Both the position numbers and the translations under genes were made by a program. This document shows, in pieces, positions 24,535-32,675 of a DNA stretch of 64,000 nucleotides. This DNA is from Candidatus Chloroploca mongolica (lineage in GTDB: Bacteria > Chloroflexota > Chloroflexia > Chloroflexales > Chloroflexaceae): contig NZ_SIJK02000008.1 in assembly GCF_004762035.2 (NCBI RefSeq), forward strand, positions 87,864 through 151,863, given 5' to 3'. How positions within the stretch are numbered: position 1 is the stretch's first letter; each line of letters starts with the position of its first letter. The notes beneath the pieces were generated by a model that saw only the letters and a list, made by a program, of their open reading frames with translations, did no database searches and was not told the origin of the DNA.

Positions 24535-27500
24535 TCAAGAAGACGAAGATGAGGAGAACAAACGGGCAAGACGAAAACCGAGGTAGCCGTCGTCGAGGCG
24601 CGGGGAGATGTCGAGGCGGACAACGCACCGGGCGAGGTCTTTATCGTTGTAGTACGACCCGCCTCGTAGAACATATGCGTCACTTGCCTTTTTACCCTCA
24701 TTGTAAAGCATTTCTGCCCTAATCTCGCCTTTGAAGGGATACGTGGTGTACGGGGTGCTACACCATTCCCACACATTGCCTGCCAGTTCTTCCGCCTCAC
24801 AGTCGGCCCGTCCATGTGGGAAGAGCCCGACAACTGACGTGCTGCCAATCCCGCTTGCATCAAGGTTGGCTGGTATGGTGTTAGTTATACGGGGTGCTCC
24901 TGCACTTGTCAAGTCTGGCCACGCGCCCCAGGGGTAGGTACGCCGCCCATCCGCGCTCGTTCCACCAGGCAAACGCACAGGATAGGCGGCTGCGCGCTCC
25001 CATTCGGCTTCTGTGGGCAACCGCACCGTCTCGTGCGCCGGCAATAGGCCGCAGAGGTGCAGCCATTCATTTGCCCACCAGGCAAACGCGGTTGCCGCAT
25101 ACCAGGTGACACCTCTGACCGGGTGATTTCCCGTGCCGGCCAGATAGCGTGAACCCGGCCAAGTACCAGGTCGAAAACGTTCAGGCTCCTCGTCGTGGCG
25201 GGCCAGCCGTGGTTTCAAGCGTTCGGCTGCGACCAGCGCCTCAGCCTCTCCCCGCCCGGCCAGCGCCTCGAGAAAGACAAGGTACTGGCGATTGGTCACT
25301 GGAAAACGGGCCAGCGCGTAGCTCGCGGTGATCGTGCAGTCAAACGCGGGTTTTTCATCATCATATAGCCCCGCGTTATCGCCCATACGAAACGTGCCCG
25401 GACTGATCACGGCTGCCCAGTAGTCTTCGCGCCGCAGATCCAGCCCGGGCCGCTCATTGTCGGCACCAAAACGGTCAAGCATCATCGCGGCACGGTTGCG
25501 CAAGACCGGGTCAGGATGCACTTCTTCGCCAAATGCATAGCTGTGCAACCGCTTGAGCGTCTCACTCCGCAGGGGGGCGAGTTCGACCACGCGATCAACA
25601 TCGGCATCATAGAGCGCGTCGGCGGCCAGCAGCACGGCATTGATCGCTTCGTCACGCGTTGTCAGCAGGCGCTGGATCAGTTGATGCGCCTTCTTTGTCG
25701 GCCCCTCAGTCGCCCAGTTGCCCACCGCCAGCAAGATGGTCTCGCGCCAGCGCCGGTTCGTCCAGTGCTGGTAAAGCTCTTCGATGCCCCGCTCACGGGC
25801 ATCATAGGCCAGGGCCGTCAAATACTCTTGCAGCGTATAGTGGGCAAAGCTAAACCCGCCGTCACGCCGCTGCAGCAGGCCACTCTCAAGCGAGAGCGAC
25901 TCGATCAGGTTGGCAATATAATCGTCGGCTGTTTCGTTATCCCAGGGTTTGTAGGCCTGATACACAGGCCGCAAAATAGCTTGCACCTCGCGCAGGCGTA
26001 ACTCACGCCGCCCCTCTGCTTGCATCCACGCTGCGATCGCCTCAAGCCTGCGCCGAATCCCTTTCACACTCTCTTCGCCACCATAACGGGTCTTGCCCTC
26101 GTCATTGCCTGGCAGGCCACCCGTGATCTGTTGCGTGCGCCAGGTATCCAGCAACAGGTAGATCAAGCGATTGTAGAGTTCGGCGCGTTCACGCGGCAAC
26201 CCGACCCCGGTATGAACCAGCAGCGCCATGCTCGTCAGCAAGAGGGGATTTGTCGCCATTTCAAAGAGGCGCGCATTGGCATCAATCAGCCCACCCAGAT
26301 ACGCGACGTGATCATTGGCAACCTCGACGGCACGCTGTGAACGTGTCTTTTGCACCGCCCCAAACCAGTTACCAAGCAATTGTTCAATCTCGTCACGCTT
26401 GAGCGGGCTCAGATGGCGCTCATCAAAGCCTGGCAGTTGCAGATCCTCAAACGGGCGACTGGCAACAAGATAGCGATTCTTGCCATAATCCTGGATCAGA
26501 TTGGCAATCAAGCGCTGCATATAAGCCCGTTCACGCCGATCCCCAGTCTCATCCAGCCCGTCCAGCATCACCAAACACCCACCCTTCGTAAGCTGATGCG
26601 ACGAAAAATCAGCGGCCAGGCTCGCCCCTCGTTTATGCATCTGGGTCGAAATATAGCCATCAAGCCAATCAAGCAGCAATTTACTCGGTGCGCCCTGTAG
26701 TCCAGGCAACGCCTCGCCCTGGGCGCGCTTGAAAGCCTCACGCACATAGGTAGCAACAAGCGTCAGGCGAATATAAAACGGCACCAGGGGCGTCGGCGCA
26801 TGCAGATCAAGCAGTTCAGGTGCCTTGTCCACCCGGTCTTCCCGGCAGTCACAGGCTAGCACCAGGGCACCATATTGCAGCGTGGTCGTTTTGCCGCTGC
26901 CTGCATCACCGATCAGCAGCAAGCGCGTACTTGTTGGCTCAACCAGCACTTCATCAGCAGACTCACCCCGGCGCGCGCGTTCACGTGATTGCGTCTTCGC
27001 TTGTTGTTGCAGCAACGCCGGCTCGCTCAACATCCGATAGACACCCTGGCTACGATCCAGCGCCTGGTAGGCCTCTGGACGCACACGATACTCATCCTCA
27101 GGGTCAAATTCACCCCGAATCAGCTTGAGGAAGCCCTCGATCTGCCCACGTTCAACCACCCGCAACGGCACATACACATCCTCAAGCAGCAACTGCTCTT
27201 GCCGCTCACGTGCCCGAATGGGAATGATGGGCAGATGCTTCAACTCCTCTTCAAGCCAATCAAAATAGGCCGTCAGCCCTGACTGGCGAGCTTTTGCCTG
27301 CGCAGCTTTTTGATCTTTAGCTTCAATAGTCTCTTCGCGTCGCTTCAGCCACCGCCCGAGAAAGACCCGATACAAAAAATCACCGAGGCCCTCACCAGCC
27401 TTGCCGACAAACCGTTTCAGGACAAACAAAACCGCAGCAACAAGCACCACCCCCACGGCACCCCAGAACCCAAAGCGTTGCAACAACTCAGCCCAGGTCG

Positions 27501-27690
27501 TCGTGATCTCACCAGCGCCAACCAGCTCAGCAGATGTGCGCGTAGCCGTCGGCACCACCGGCTCACTGGTCACCGTCGGCACCGGCGCTTCGCCCTGTAC
27601 CTGCGTCTGGGCCATCGCCAGTGTCGCGCCCAGCCCCAGCACGACCAGAACGGAAACCACAACCAGCACCCAACGCAGATCGTGTCGCAT
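24535..27690 (-). CDS. Membrane-anchored NACHT ATPase with C-terminal FGE/SUMF1-fold domain
   Basis: STAND-type ATPase of 1051 aa. Residues 8-28 form a hydrophobic leader and 75-93 a transmembrane helix (FWGAVGVVLVAAVLFVLKRF), followed by a charged linker. NACHT: Walker A GDAGSGKTT at 261-269, Walker B GGCLVMLDGLDETGD at about 370-384, then conserved NACHT helices (LYNRLIYLLLDTW). Residues 560-750 are helical. About 757-1045 is an FGE-sulfatase/C-type-lectin fold (SPGTFRMGDN, PVTNRQYLVFLEAL, LPTEAEWERAAAYP, LAGNVWEWC, RGGSYYNDKD ... GYLGFRLA). The C-x4-C pair of true formylglycine-generating enzymes is missing (SYYNDKDLARC), so a binding role is likelier than catalysis. It ends in a serine run. 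GAGG lies 5 bases before the ATG. It is likely a sensor/effector, possibly anti-phage, by analogy with bacterial NACHT proteins. Confidence 0.85.
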   Translation of the reverse strand: MRHDLRWVLVVVSVLVVLGLGATLAMAQTQVQGEAPVPTVTSEPVVPTATRTSAELVGAGEITTTWAELLQRFGFWGAVGVVLVAAVLFVLKRFVGKAGEGLGDFLYRVFLGRWLKRREETIEAKDQKAAQAKARQSGLTAYFDWLEEELKHLPIIPIRARERQEQLLLEDVYVPLRVVERGQIEGFLKLIRGEFDPEDEYRVRPEAYQALDRSQGVYRMLSEPALLQQQAKTQSRERARRGESADEVLVEPTSTRLLLIGDAGSGKTTTLQYGALVLACDCREDRVDKAPELLDLHAPTPLVPFYIRLTLVATYVREAFKRAQGEALPGLQGAPSKLLLDWLDGYISTQMHKRGASLAADFSSHQLTKGGCLVMLDGLDETGDRRERAYMQRLIANLIQDYGKNRYLVASRPFEDLQLPGFDERHLSPLKRDEIEQLLGNWFGAVQKTRSQRAVEVANDHVAYLGGLIDANARLFEMATNPLLLTSMALLVHTGVGLPRERAELYNRLIYLLLDTWRTQQITGGLPGNDEGKTRYGGEESVKGIRRRLEAIAAWMQAEGRRELRLREVQAILRPVYQAYKPWDNETADDYIANLIESLSLESGLLQRRDGGFSFAHYTLQEYLTALAYDARERGIEELYQHWTNRRWRETILLAVGNWATEGPTKKAHQLIQRLLTTRDEAINAVLLAADALYDADVDRVVELAPLRSETLKRLHSYAFGEEVHPDPVLRNRAAMMLDRFGADNERPGLDLRREDYWAAVISPGTFRMGDNAGLYDDEKPAFDCTITASYALARFPVTNRQYLVFLEALAGRGEAEALVAAERLKPRLARHDEEPERFRPGTWPGSRYLAGTGNHPVRGVTWYAATAFAWWANEWLHLCGLLPAHETVRLPTEAEWERAAAYPVRLPGGTSADGRRTYPWGAWPDLTSAGAPRITNTIPANLDASGIGSTSVVGLFPHGRADCEAEELAGNVWEWCSTPYTTYPFKGEIRAEMLYNEGKKASDAYVLRGGSYYNDKDLARCVVRLDISPRLDDGYLGFRLARLFSSSSSS

Positions 27691-27779
27691 AGCGCCTCAT
27701 GGTATAGATAGATGGATAGCCAACAAGTCTAATCATACCGCAATACCCCACCACCATCCACCGCAGGCAACGTTGCGCC

Positions 27780-27945
27780 CAGGGCAATTGCATCATACGA
27801 AACCGGATACAAAAAGACGCGCTATCAGGGCACCCGCAAGGGGTGCCCGTACACCGGATCCGGCCCCCGGCCTGTAGGGGCACCCCTTGCGGGTGCCCTT
27901 GCGGGTGCCCTGGCGGATGCATACACGGAAGATACAATCGCCCTG
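27780..27945 (-). mobile_element. MITE-like element with GGGCACCCGCAAGGGGTGCCC core, copy 1
   Basis: The ends CAGGGCAATTG (27780-27790) and CAATCGCCCTG (27935-27945) form terminal inverted repeats. The interior has arrays of the palindromic unit GGGCACCCGCAAGGGGTGCC. The subterminal blocks GCATCATACGAAACCGGATAC and ATACACGGAAGATAC recur, in opposite orientation, at 32036-32177. There is no coding capacity. Confidence 0.65.
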
Positions 27946-28027
27946 ACGTTGCGCCCTTGCGTCTTTGCGTCAAAAACGGGTTTGTTTCACGCAAAGGCGC
28001 GTAGCCCTGAGGGGTGCCACATCATGC

Positions 28028-28033
28028 TATAAT
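28028..28033 (+). promoter_or_regulatory. Extended -10 of rnpB
   Basis: TATAAT preceded by TGC at 28025-28027. It places the transcript start near 28040, matching the predicted 5' strand of helix P1 of the RNase P RNA. No clear -35. Confidence 0.6.
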
Positions 28034-28040
28034 AGAGCCA

Positions 28041-28504
28041 GCAAGTTTGTGATGGGCCGCCGCTGGGGCAACCCAGAGGAACTTCCCGACTCCTTGCACG
28101 CCTTCGGGCGGCAGGCTGCCCCGCGAAACCGCAAGCGGGGGCACCTGTGGGGCGACCTGCAGGTGACGCAAGACGGCAACAGCAAGCAATCCCGCCGATG
28201 GCCCAATAGGGCACAGGTAAGGGCTGAAACGGTTGGGGTAAGAGCCCAACGGCGTCGGCAGCGATGTCGGCGGCCAGGCGACTGCGCCAGTTGATGGGGA
28301 GCAAGGTGCGTGGGGCGGGCTCATCGGTGGGAGTATTGGCATGCCACGGTACGCCAGTACGTATGTACCACCCCGCACGCTCGCATCGCAGCCCTGTGGG
28401 GTAGACCGGGTAACACCCGGCGCGCTACCAGGGGCCTCTGCCCTGTGCAGAGAGAGAGATGGCGGCATCGAACAGAATCGGGGGTACAGTCACAAACCTG
28501 AAAC
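28041..28504 (+). ncRNA. rnpB: RNase P RNA, bacterial type
   Basis: Catalytic RNA of RNase P, which matures tRNA 5' ends. Recognised from CR-I-like GAGGAACTTCCCGACTCC (28056-28073), the P10/P11 region (GGGCTGAAACGGTTGGGGTA then AGAGCCCAACGG), and CR-V-like ACAGAATCGGGGGTACAG near 28475-28492. P1 pairs AAGTTTGTGA near the 5' end with TCACAAACCT at the 3' end. P4 can form between CR-I and CR-V with the conserved bulged U, but through changed base pairs (see findings). At about 460 nt it is longer than typical. Boundaries are approximate. The class A-like layout is inferred by eye, without a covariance model. Confidence 0.85.
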
Positions 28505-28507
28505 TCA

Positions 28508-28541
28508 AGGCGGGGCAACGCATGCGTTGCCCCGCCTTTCG
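28508..28541 (+). terminator. rnpB terminator
   Basis: A 16+16 perfect palindrome (AAGGCGGGGCAACGCA / TGCGTTGCCCCGCCTT) directly follows the P1 3' strand of rnpB and precedes the clpB control region. It has a GC-rich stem with a short T-run. Confidence 0.75.
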
Positions 28542-28577
28542 ATCATCATTATGGTCACAACTGATAAAATTTAACAC

Positions 28578-28624
28578 AATGCTAACACTGCGTTAGCATT
28601 GCTAGAACATCGCCGTGCTACGAT
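28578..28624 (+). promoter_or_regulatory. clpB control region: inverted repeat plus extended -10
   Basis: A 9-bp perfect inverted repeat, AATGCTAAC and GTTAGCATT around a 5-base spacer (28578-28600), lies just upstream of TACGAT (28619-28624), which has an upstream TGC (extended -10). The repeat would cover the -35 region. It resembles a CIRCE half-site (TTAGCAC) in part, but the spacer is 5 rather than 9 and the arms differ. A heat-shock operator is inferred from its position before clpB. Confidence 0.5.
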
Positions 28625-28708
28625 AAGGCAAAGGTGTGCTTTCAGACTCAATGCCGCAAGCGCCGCTTGCAAGCATTTAGCCCTGAGAAAATAACGGAGA
28701 AAAGAATC

Positions 28709-31297
28709 ATGTCATTTAATACAAATCGTTTTACCGAAAAATCTGCCGAGGCGATCATCGCTGCGCAGAATGCCGCCGAGCGTTCGGGCAATAGCGAGGT
28801 TCAGCCCGAGCATCTGCTCTATGCGTTGCTTGATCAGGGTGATGGGGTGGTGCCCCAGGTGCTCGCAAAACTCGGTCTGCCGATTGGGGCCTTGAAACAA
28901 CAGGCCAATGCCGAAATTCAGCGTCTGCCCCGCGTCAGCGGTAGCAATGTGCAACCCCAGTATAGCTCGCGGTTGCGCAATGTGATCCTGCGCGCCCACG
29001 ATGAACTTGCCGGGTTTGGCGATGAGTATGTCAGCACCGAGCATCTCTTGCTCGCGCTGCTCGATCATGCGGGCGGCGGAGCCGAGCGCTTGCTCAAGCA
29101 GGCCGGGCTGCGCCGTGATGCCCTGCTCGCGACGTTGCGCGAGGTGCGTGGGGCCCAGCGCGTCACGTCGCCTAACCCCGAGGGAACCTATGCCGCCCTT
29201 GAACAGTATGGCCGCGATTTGACCGAGCAGGCTCAGCGCAATAAGCTCGATCCGGTGATCGGGCGTGATGAGGAGATCCGGCGCGTTATCCAGATCCTCA
29301 GCCGCCGTACCAAAAATAATCCGGTTTTGATTGGCGAACCGGGTGTTGGCAAGACCGCGATTGTTGAAGGCCTGGCCCAGCGCATTGTCCGGGGCGATGT
29401 ACCCGAGGCTCTCCGTGATCGCCGCGTGGTCTCGCTGGATCTCGGTGCGCTCATCGCCGGTGCCAAGTATCGCGGCGAATTCGAAGAGCGCCTCAAGGCG
29501 GTGCTTAAAGAGATCCAGGAGCGTGAGGATATCATCCTCTTTATTGATGAGTTGCATACGATGGTGGGGGCCGGTGCCGCTGAAGGTGCGATGGATGCCG
29601 GCAATATGCTCAAGCCGATGCTTGCTCGCGGTGAGTTGCATATGGTTGGCGCAACGACCCTGGATGAGTATCGCAAACATATCGAGAAGGATGCCGCCCT
29701 CGAACGCCGGTTTCAGCCTGTGGTCGTCGAGCAACCCGATGTCGAGGATACGATTAGCATTCTCCGTGGCCTCAAAGAACGCTACGAGACCCATCATGGC
29801 GTGCGCATTACCGACGCCGCGCTCGTGGCTGCTGCCGTGCTCTCGGATCGTTATATTTCGGATCGCTTCTTGCCTGACAAGGCAATTGACCTGATGGACG
29901 AAGCCGCCGCTCGCTTGCGGATGGAGATTACGTCTGATCCGCAGGAACTTGACGATCTCAAGCGGCGTATGATGCAGCTCGAGATTGAACGCGAAGCGCT
30001 CAAGCGCGAGACCGATCGCGCCAGCAAAGAGCGGCTTGAGCGGCTCGAGCAAGATCTGGCGAATCTGCGTGAGCAGCGCAATGGCGTCGAGGCGCAGTTG
30101 CAACGTGAGCGTCAAGAGCTTGACCAAGTCCAGGCGCTCAAAGAACAGATCGAAGCGACCCGGGCCTCGATCGAGCAGGCCCAACGCCAGTATGACTACA
30201 ACCGTGCCGCTGAGTTGCAGTATGGCACCCTGGCAACGCTCGATCGCCAGCTAGCCGAGCTCGAAGCAAGACTCGATGAGAGCGGTTCAAGCATGTTGCG
30301 TCAGGAGGTGCGCGAGCAGGATGTCGCCGAGATTATTGCCCGCTGGACGGGGGTGCCCGTCAGCAGGATGCTCGAAGGCGAGGTCGAGAAACTGATCAAT
30401 ATGGAAGCGCGCCTGCACCAGCGGGTTGTTGGGCAGCACGAAGCGGTCTCTGCCGTCGCCAACGCGGTACGCCGTGCCCGCGCCGGGCTGCAAGATCCCA
30501 ATCGTCCGCTTGGCTCGTTCCTCTTCCTCGGCCCAACAGGCGTGGGCAAGACCGAACTGGCCCGTGCGCTCGCCGAGTTTCTCTTTGATGACGAACAATC
30601 AATGGTGCGGATTGACATGTCAGAGTACATGGAAAAACACACCGTTTCTCGTCTGATTGGTGCGCCTCCTGGCTATGTCGGGTATGATGAAGGCGGCCAG
30701 TTGACCGAGGCCGTGCGGCGCAAGCCCTATTCCGTCATTCTGTTTGATGAAGTTGAAAAAGCGCATCCCGATGTCTTTAACATCCTGTTGCAGGTGCTTG
30801 ACGATGGCCGTCTGACCGATGGGCATGGACGGGTGGTAAGCTTTAAGAATACGGTGGTGATCATGACGAGCAATATTGCCTCGGCCATGATCCAGGAGTT
30901 GACTCAGTCCGAGGCCTCCCAGACGACGATCCGTGAAGCTGTGCTCGACGAATTGCAGAGTGAATTGCGGCCCGAGTTTCTCAACCGCATTGACGATGTG
31001 ATTGTCTTTCAGCCGCTCAGCCGTGAGCATATTGGGCAGATTGTTGAAATCCAGCTCGCACGGCTCCGCAAGTTGCTGGAAGATCGGAAACTCAAACTGG
31101 AACTGACCGAAGCAGCACGGGTAAAACTAGCTGCCGAGGGGTACGATCCGGTCTATGGGGCACGGCCACTCAAGCGGGTTATTCAGCAGCGCTTGCAGAA
31201 CCCGCTGGCCCTTGAGTTGCTAAAAGGTGAGTATCGCGAAGGCGATACCATTCGCGTTGATAGTGTTGATAATGCCATGACCTTTCATAAGGTGTGA
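28709..31297 (+). CDS. clpB: ATP-dependent disaggregase ClpB
   Basis: Hsp100 chaperone of 862 aa that, with DnaK, extracts polypeptides from aggregates. Order: N-terminal Clp-N repeat domain (residues 1-145), AAA-1 with Walker [10 protein letters not shown] and Walker [10 protein letters not shown], the long coiled-coil middle domain (about 410-530, e.g. [20 protein letters not shown]), AAA-2 with GPTGVGKTE and [13 protein letters not shown], and a C-terminal ClpB_D2-small domain ([11 protein letters not shown]). GGAGA at about 28695 sets the start at ATG 28709 rather than the longer in-frame ATG upstream. It is followed 11 bases later by phoU. Confidence 0.97.
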   Translation: MSFNTNRFTEKSAEAIIAAQNAAERSGNSEVQPEHLLYALLDQGDGVVPQVLAKLGLPIGALKQQANAEIQRLPRVSGSNVQPQYSSRLRNVILRAHDELAGFGDEYVSTEHLLLALLDHAGGGAERLLKQAGLRRDALLATLREVRGAQRVTSPNPEGTYAALEQYGRDLTEQAQRNKLDPVIGRDEEIRRVIQILSRRTKNNPVLIGEPGVGKTAIVEGLAQRIVRGDVPEALRDRRVVSLDLGALIAGAKYRGEFEERLKAVLKEIQEREDIILFIDELHTMVGAGAAEGAMDAGNMLKPMLARGELHMVGATTLDEYRKHIEKDAALERRFQPVVVEQPDVEDTISILRGLKERYETHHGVRITDAALVAAAVLSDRYISDRFLPDKAIDLMDEAAARLRMEITSDPQELDDLKRRMMQLEIEREALKRETDRASKERLERLEQDLANLREQRNGVEAQLQRERQELDQVQALKEQIEATRASIEQAQRQYDYNRAAELQYGTLATLDRQLAELEARLDESGSSMLRQEVREQDVAEIIARWTGVPVSRMLEGEVEKLINMEARLHQRVVGQHEAVSAVANAVRRARAGLQDPNRPLGSFLFLGPTGVGKTELARALAEFLFDDEQSMVRIDMSEYMEKHTVSRLIGAPPGYVGYDEGGQLTEAVRRKPYSVILFDEVEKAHPDVFNILLQVLDDGRLTDGHGRVVSFKNTVVIMTSNIASAMIQELTQSEASQTTIREAVLDELQSELRPEFLNRIDDVIVFQPLSREHIGQIVEIQLARLRKLLEDRKLKLELTEAARVKLAAEGYDPVYGARPLKRVIQQRLQNPLALELLKGEYREGDTIRVDSVDNAMTFHKV

Positions 31298-31308
31298 GGA
31301 GAGAGCGA

Positions 31309-31968
31309 ATGATTCGTGAGCGGTACGCACATCAAATTGCTGGCCTGCGTGAAGACTTGCTGCGTATGGGCAGCATGGTCGAGCAGGCCTTGCTTCGCGC
31401 CATTTATGCCCTTGAAACCTGGGATGTTGCCATTGCGGCGCAGATTATTCATGACGATGCCAGCATTGATGATGCCTGGCGTAACCTGGAAGAGCGGACG
31501 ATCCATCTGCTGGCAACCCAGCAACCCGTTGTCGCCAGTGACCTGCGCCTCTGTGCCGTCGTGACGGCAATCGCTGGCGAACTCGAGCGCATTGGCGATT
31601 ATGCCAATAGCATTGCCAAACGGGTTCGCCAGGCTACCCGTCGGCCAGCGTTGATGACGCCTCCTCCACAAACCCAGGAGATGGGACGACTCGCGTTGCA
31701 AATGGTCAATACGAGTTTGCAAGCGTTCTTGTTGCAAGATGTCGATCTTGCACATGGTCTGGCAGCCAGTGACGAACGGGTTGACGAGTTAGAAGATCTC
31801 TTGCGCGCCGAGGTCATCGCAATCGCCAAAGGGGATCCAGTGCTCTTTGAAGCCGCCGTCGATATGCTTGATATTATTCATGCGCTCGAACGTTCGGCTG
31901 ATCGGGCCACCAACATTGGCGAGCGGGTGATCTACCTGGCGACCAACAGTGTTGAAACCCTGAATTAA
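31309..31968 (+). CDS. phoU: Phosphate-signalling protein PhoU
   Basis: Helical regulator of 219 aa that modulates Pst transport and the PhoR/PhoB pathway in known bacteria. It shows two PhoU three-helix repeats, each with the E/D-x3-D metal-binding motif (LERIGDYANSIAKRV and LERSADRATNIGERVIYL). GAGGAG lies 7 bases before the chosen ATG. It sits 11 bases after clpB, so likely cotranscribed with it; no pst genes or phosphate two-component genes are nearby, which is unusual for phoU. Confidence 0.92.
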   Translation: MIRERYAHQIAGLREDLLRMGSMVEQALLRAIYALETWDVAIAAQIIHDDASIDDAWRNLEERTIHLLATQQPVVASDLRLCAVVTAIAGELERIGDYANSIAKRVRQATRRPALMTPPPQTQEMGRLALQMVNTSLQAFLLQDVDLAHGLAASDERVDELEDLLRAEVIAIAKGDPVLFEAAVDMLDIIHALERSADRATNIGERVIYLATNSVETLN

Positions 31969-31974
31969 GACGAG

Positions 31975-32177
31975 CAATCGCCAGGGCACCCCTGGCGGCA
32001 GGCCCGGTGTAGGGGCACCCCTCGCGGGTGCCCTCGCGATTGCATCTTCCGTGTATGCACCCGCAAGGGCACCCGCAAGGGCACCCGCAAGGGCACCCGC
32101 AAGGGGTGCCCCACCCCGGTACGGGCACCCCTTGCGGGTGCCCCGTTGTATCCGGTTTCGTATGATGCAATCGCCCT
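31975..32177 (+). mobile_element. MITE-like element with GGGCACCCGCAA core, copy 2
   Basis: The inner unit 32036-32177 has terminal repeats GCGATTGCATC / GATGCAATCGC and, just inside, the blocks seen in copy 1 (CTTCCGTGTATGCACCC and GTATCCGGTTTCGTATGATG). Between them lie four tandem GGGCACCCGCAA units. Upstream bases 31975-32035 (CAATCGCC then GGGGCACCCC units) look like part of a second, nested copy. Orientation is opposite to 27780-27945. Confidence 0.65.
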
Positions 32178-32179
32178 AC

Positions 32180-32208
32180 AAAAAAGGCCAGCAATGCTGG
32201 CCTTTTTT
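32180..32208 (+). terminator. Intrinsic terminator after phoU
   Basis: AAAAAAGGCCAGC / GCTGGCCTTTTTT around an AAT loop: a perfect 13-bp stem followed by its own T-run. It ends the clpB-phoU unit and insulates the FMN riboswitch transcript. Confidence 0.8.
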
Positions 32209-32240
32209 GCCAGACTATGGTATGCTACCAATCACAAACG

Positions 32241-32357
32241 ATCTTCGGGGCAGGGTGAAATTCCCGATCGGTGGTATAGCCCACGAGCGTGTTGCGAGGC
32301 ACGCATGATCCGGTGCAACTCCGGGGCCGACGGTTACAGTCCGGATGTAAAGAAGAT
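32241..32357 (+). promoter_or_regulatory. FMN riboswitch (RFN element)
   Basis: Matches the conserved RFN aptamer: 5' ATCTTCGGGGCAGGGTGAAA, TTCCCGATCGGTGGTA, CCCACGAGC, GATCCGGTG-AACTCCGGGGCC, GACGGTTACAGTCCGGATG and closing AAGAAGAT. The P1 stem pairs ATCTTC with GAAGAT. An extended -10-like TGGTATGCT just upstream (about 32218-32226) is a candidate promoter. It controls the ribX/ribY genes downstream; in known systems FMN binding lowers expression of riboflavin synthesis or uptake. Confidence 0.95.
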
Positions 32358-32675
32358 CCAGACAGGCGGTGTGCTTGCGCTGCTGTGTGTTGATGACGAC
32401 GTGATCAGTCCTTGGCTGGTGCCATGTCGTTGATCAAGGCTGCTACGTGTCAACGTAGCGGCCCCTGAGCAGATCAGTCAAGTTCCCTTCCGCCAGTATG
32501 GCTGAGTCGGCGACTCGGCACTGCGTCTGGTCGATGTTTCCCCCCCGAAGTGCATGGCACTCGGGGGTTTTTGTGTGCGATCAAGTCGGTTGTGCTCAAT
32601 GGGCAACAGGGTGGGCCTCGCTTCATGCTCCCACCAGTCTCCCTTGGGGCACCGGCACTGATAGTGAGGAGCTTG
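32358..32675 (+). other. Leader between the FMN aptamer and ribX
   Basis: About 320 bases of expression platform, without a convincing gene. It contains a GCTACGTGTCAACGTAGC hairpin (about 32440-32458), a GAGTCGGCGACTC hairpin near 32505-32517, and a strong terminator hairpin (32541-32572). An antiterminator partner was not identified by eye. Confidence 0.5.
32541..32572 (+). terminator. Riboswitch-associated intrinsic terminator
   Basis: CCCCCGA-AGTGC / GCACT-CGGGGG with an ATG loop and one bulge, then TTTTT. It lies about 180 bases past the aptamer and 100 bases before ribX, the expected place for FMN-dependent premature termination. Confidence 0.7.

Larger units (their letters stand above)
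27691..28040. other. Non-coding gap with palindromic element and rnpB promoter
   Basis: Contains the 27780-27945 element, a GCGCCCTTGCGTCTTTGCGTCA repeat fragment (about 27950-28005), and the rnpB -10 region. No gene is seen. Confidence 0.5.

Noticed and set aside
27563-28000. Minus-strand 143-codon frame upstream of the NACHT gene
   Set aside because: It runs through the palindromic element and repeat DNA; the predicted peptide is repeat-derived (HPQGHPQG).
28041-28504. tmRNA or another structured RNA as an alternative to RNase P RNA
   Set aside because: No alanine-tRNA-like ends or tag reading frame; the GAAACGG...GGTAAGAGC and ACAGAA blocks fit RNase P instead.
28712-30184. A 490-codon minus-strand open frame inside clpB
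   Set aside because: Pure antisense of the conserved ClpB AAA-1 region; no signature or start signal.
32036-32115. CRISPR-like tandem GGGCACCCGCAA units
   Set aside because: The units are directly adjacent, with no spacers, and belong to an element with terminal inverted repeats.
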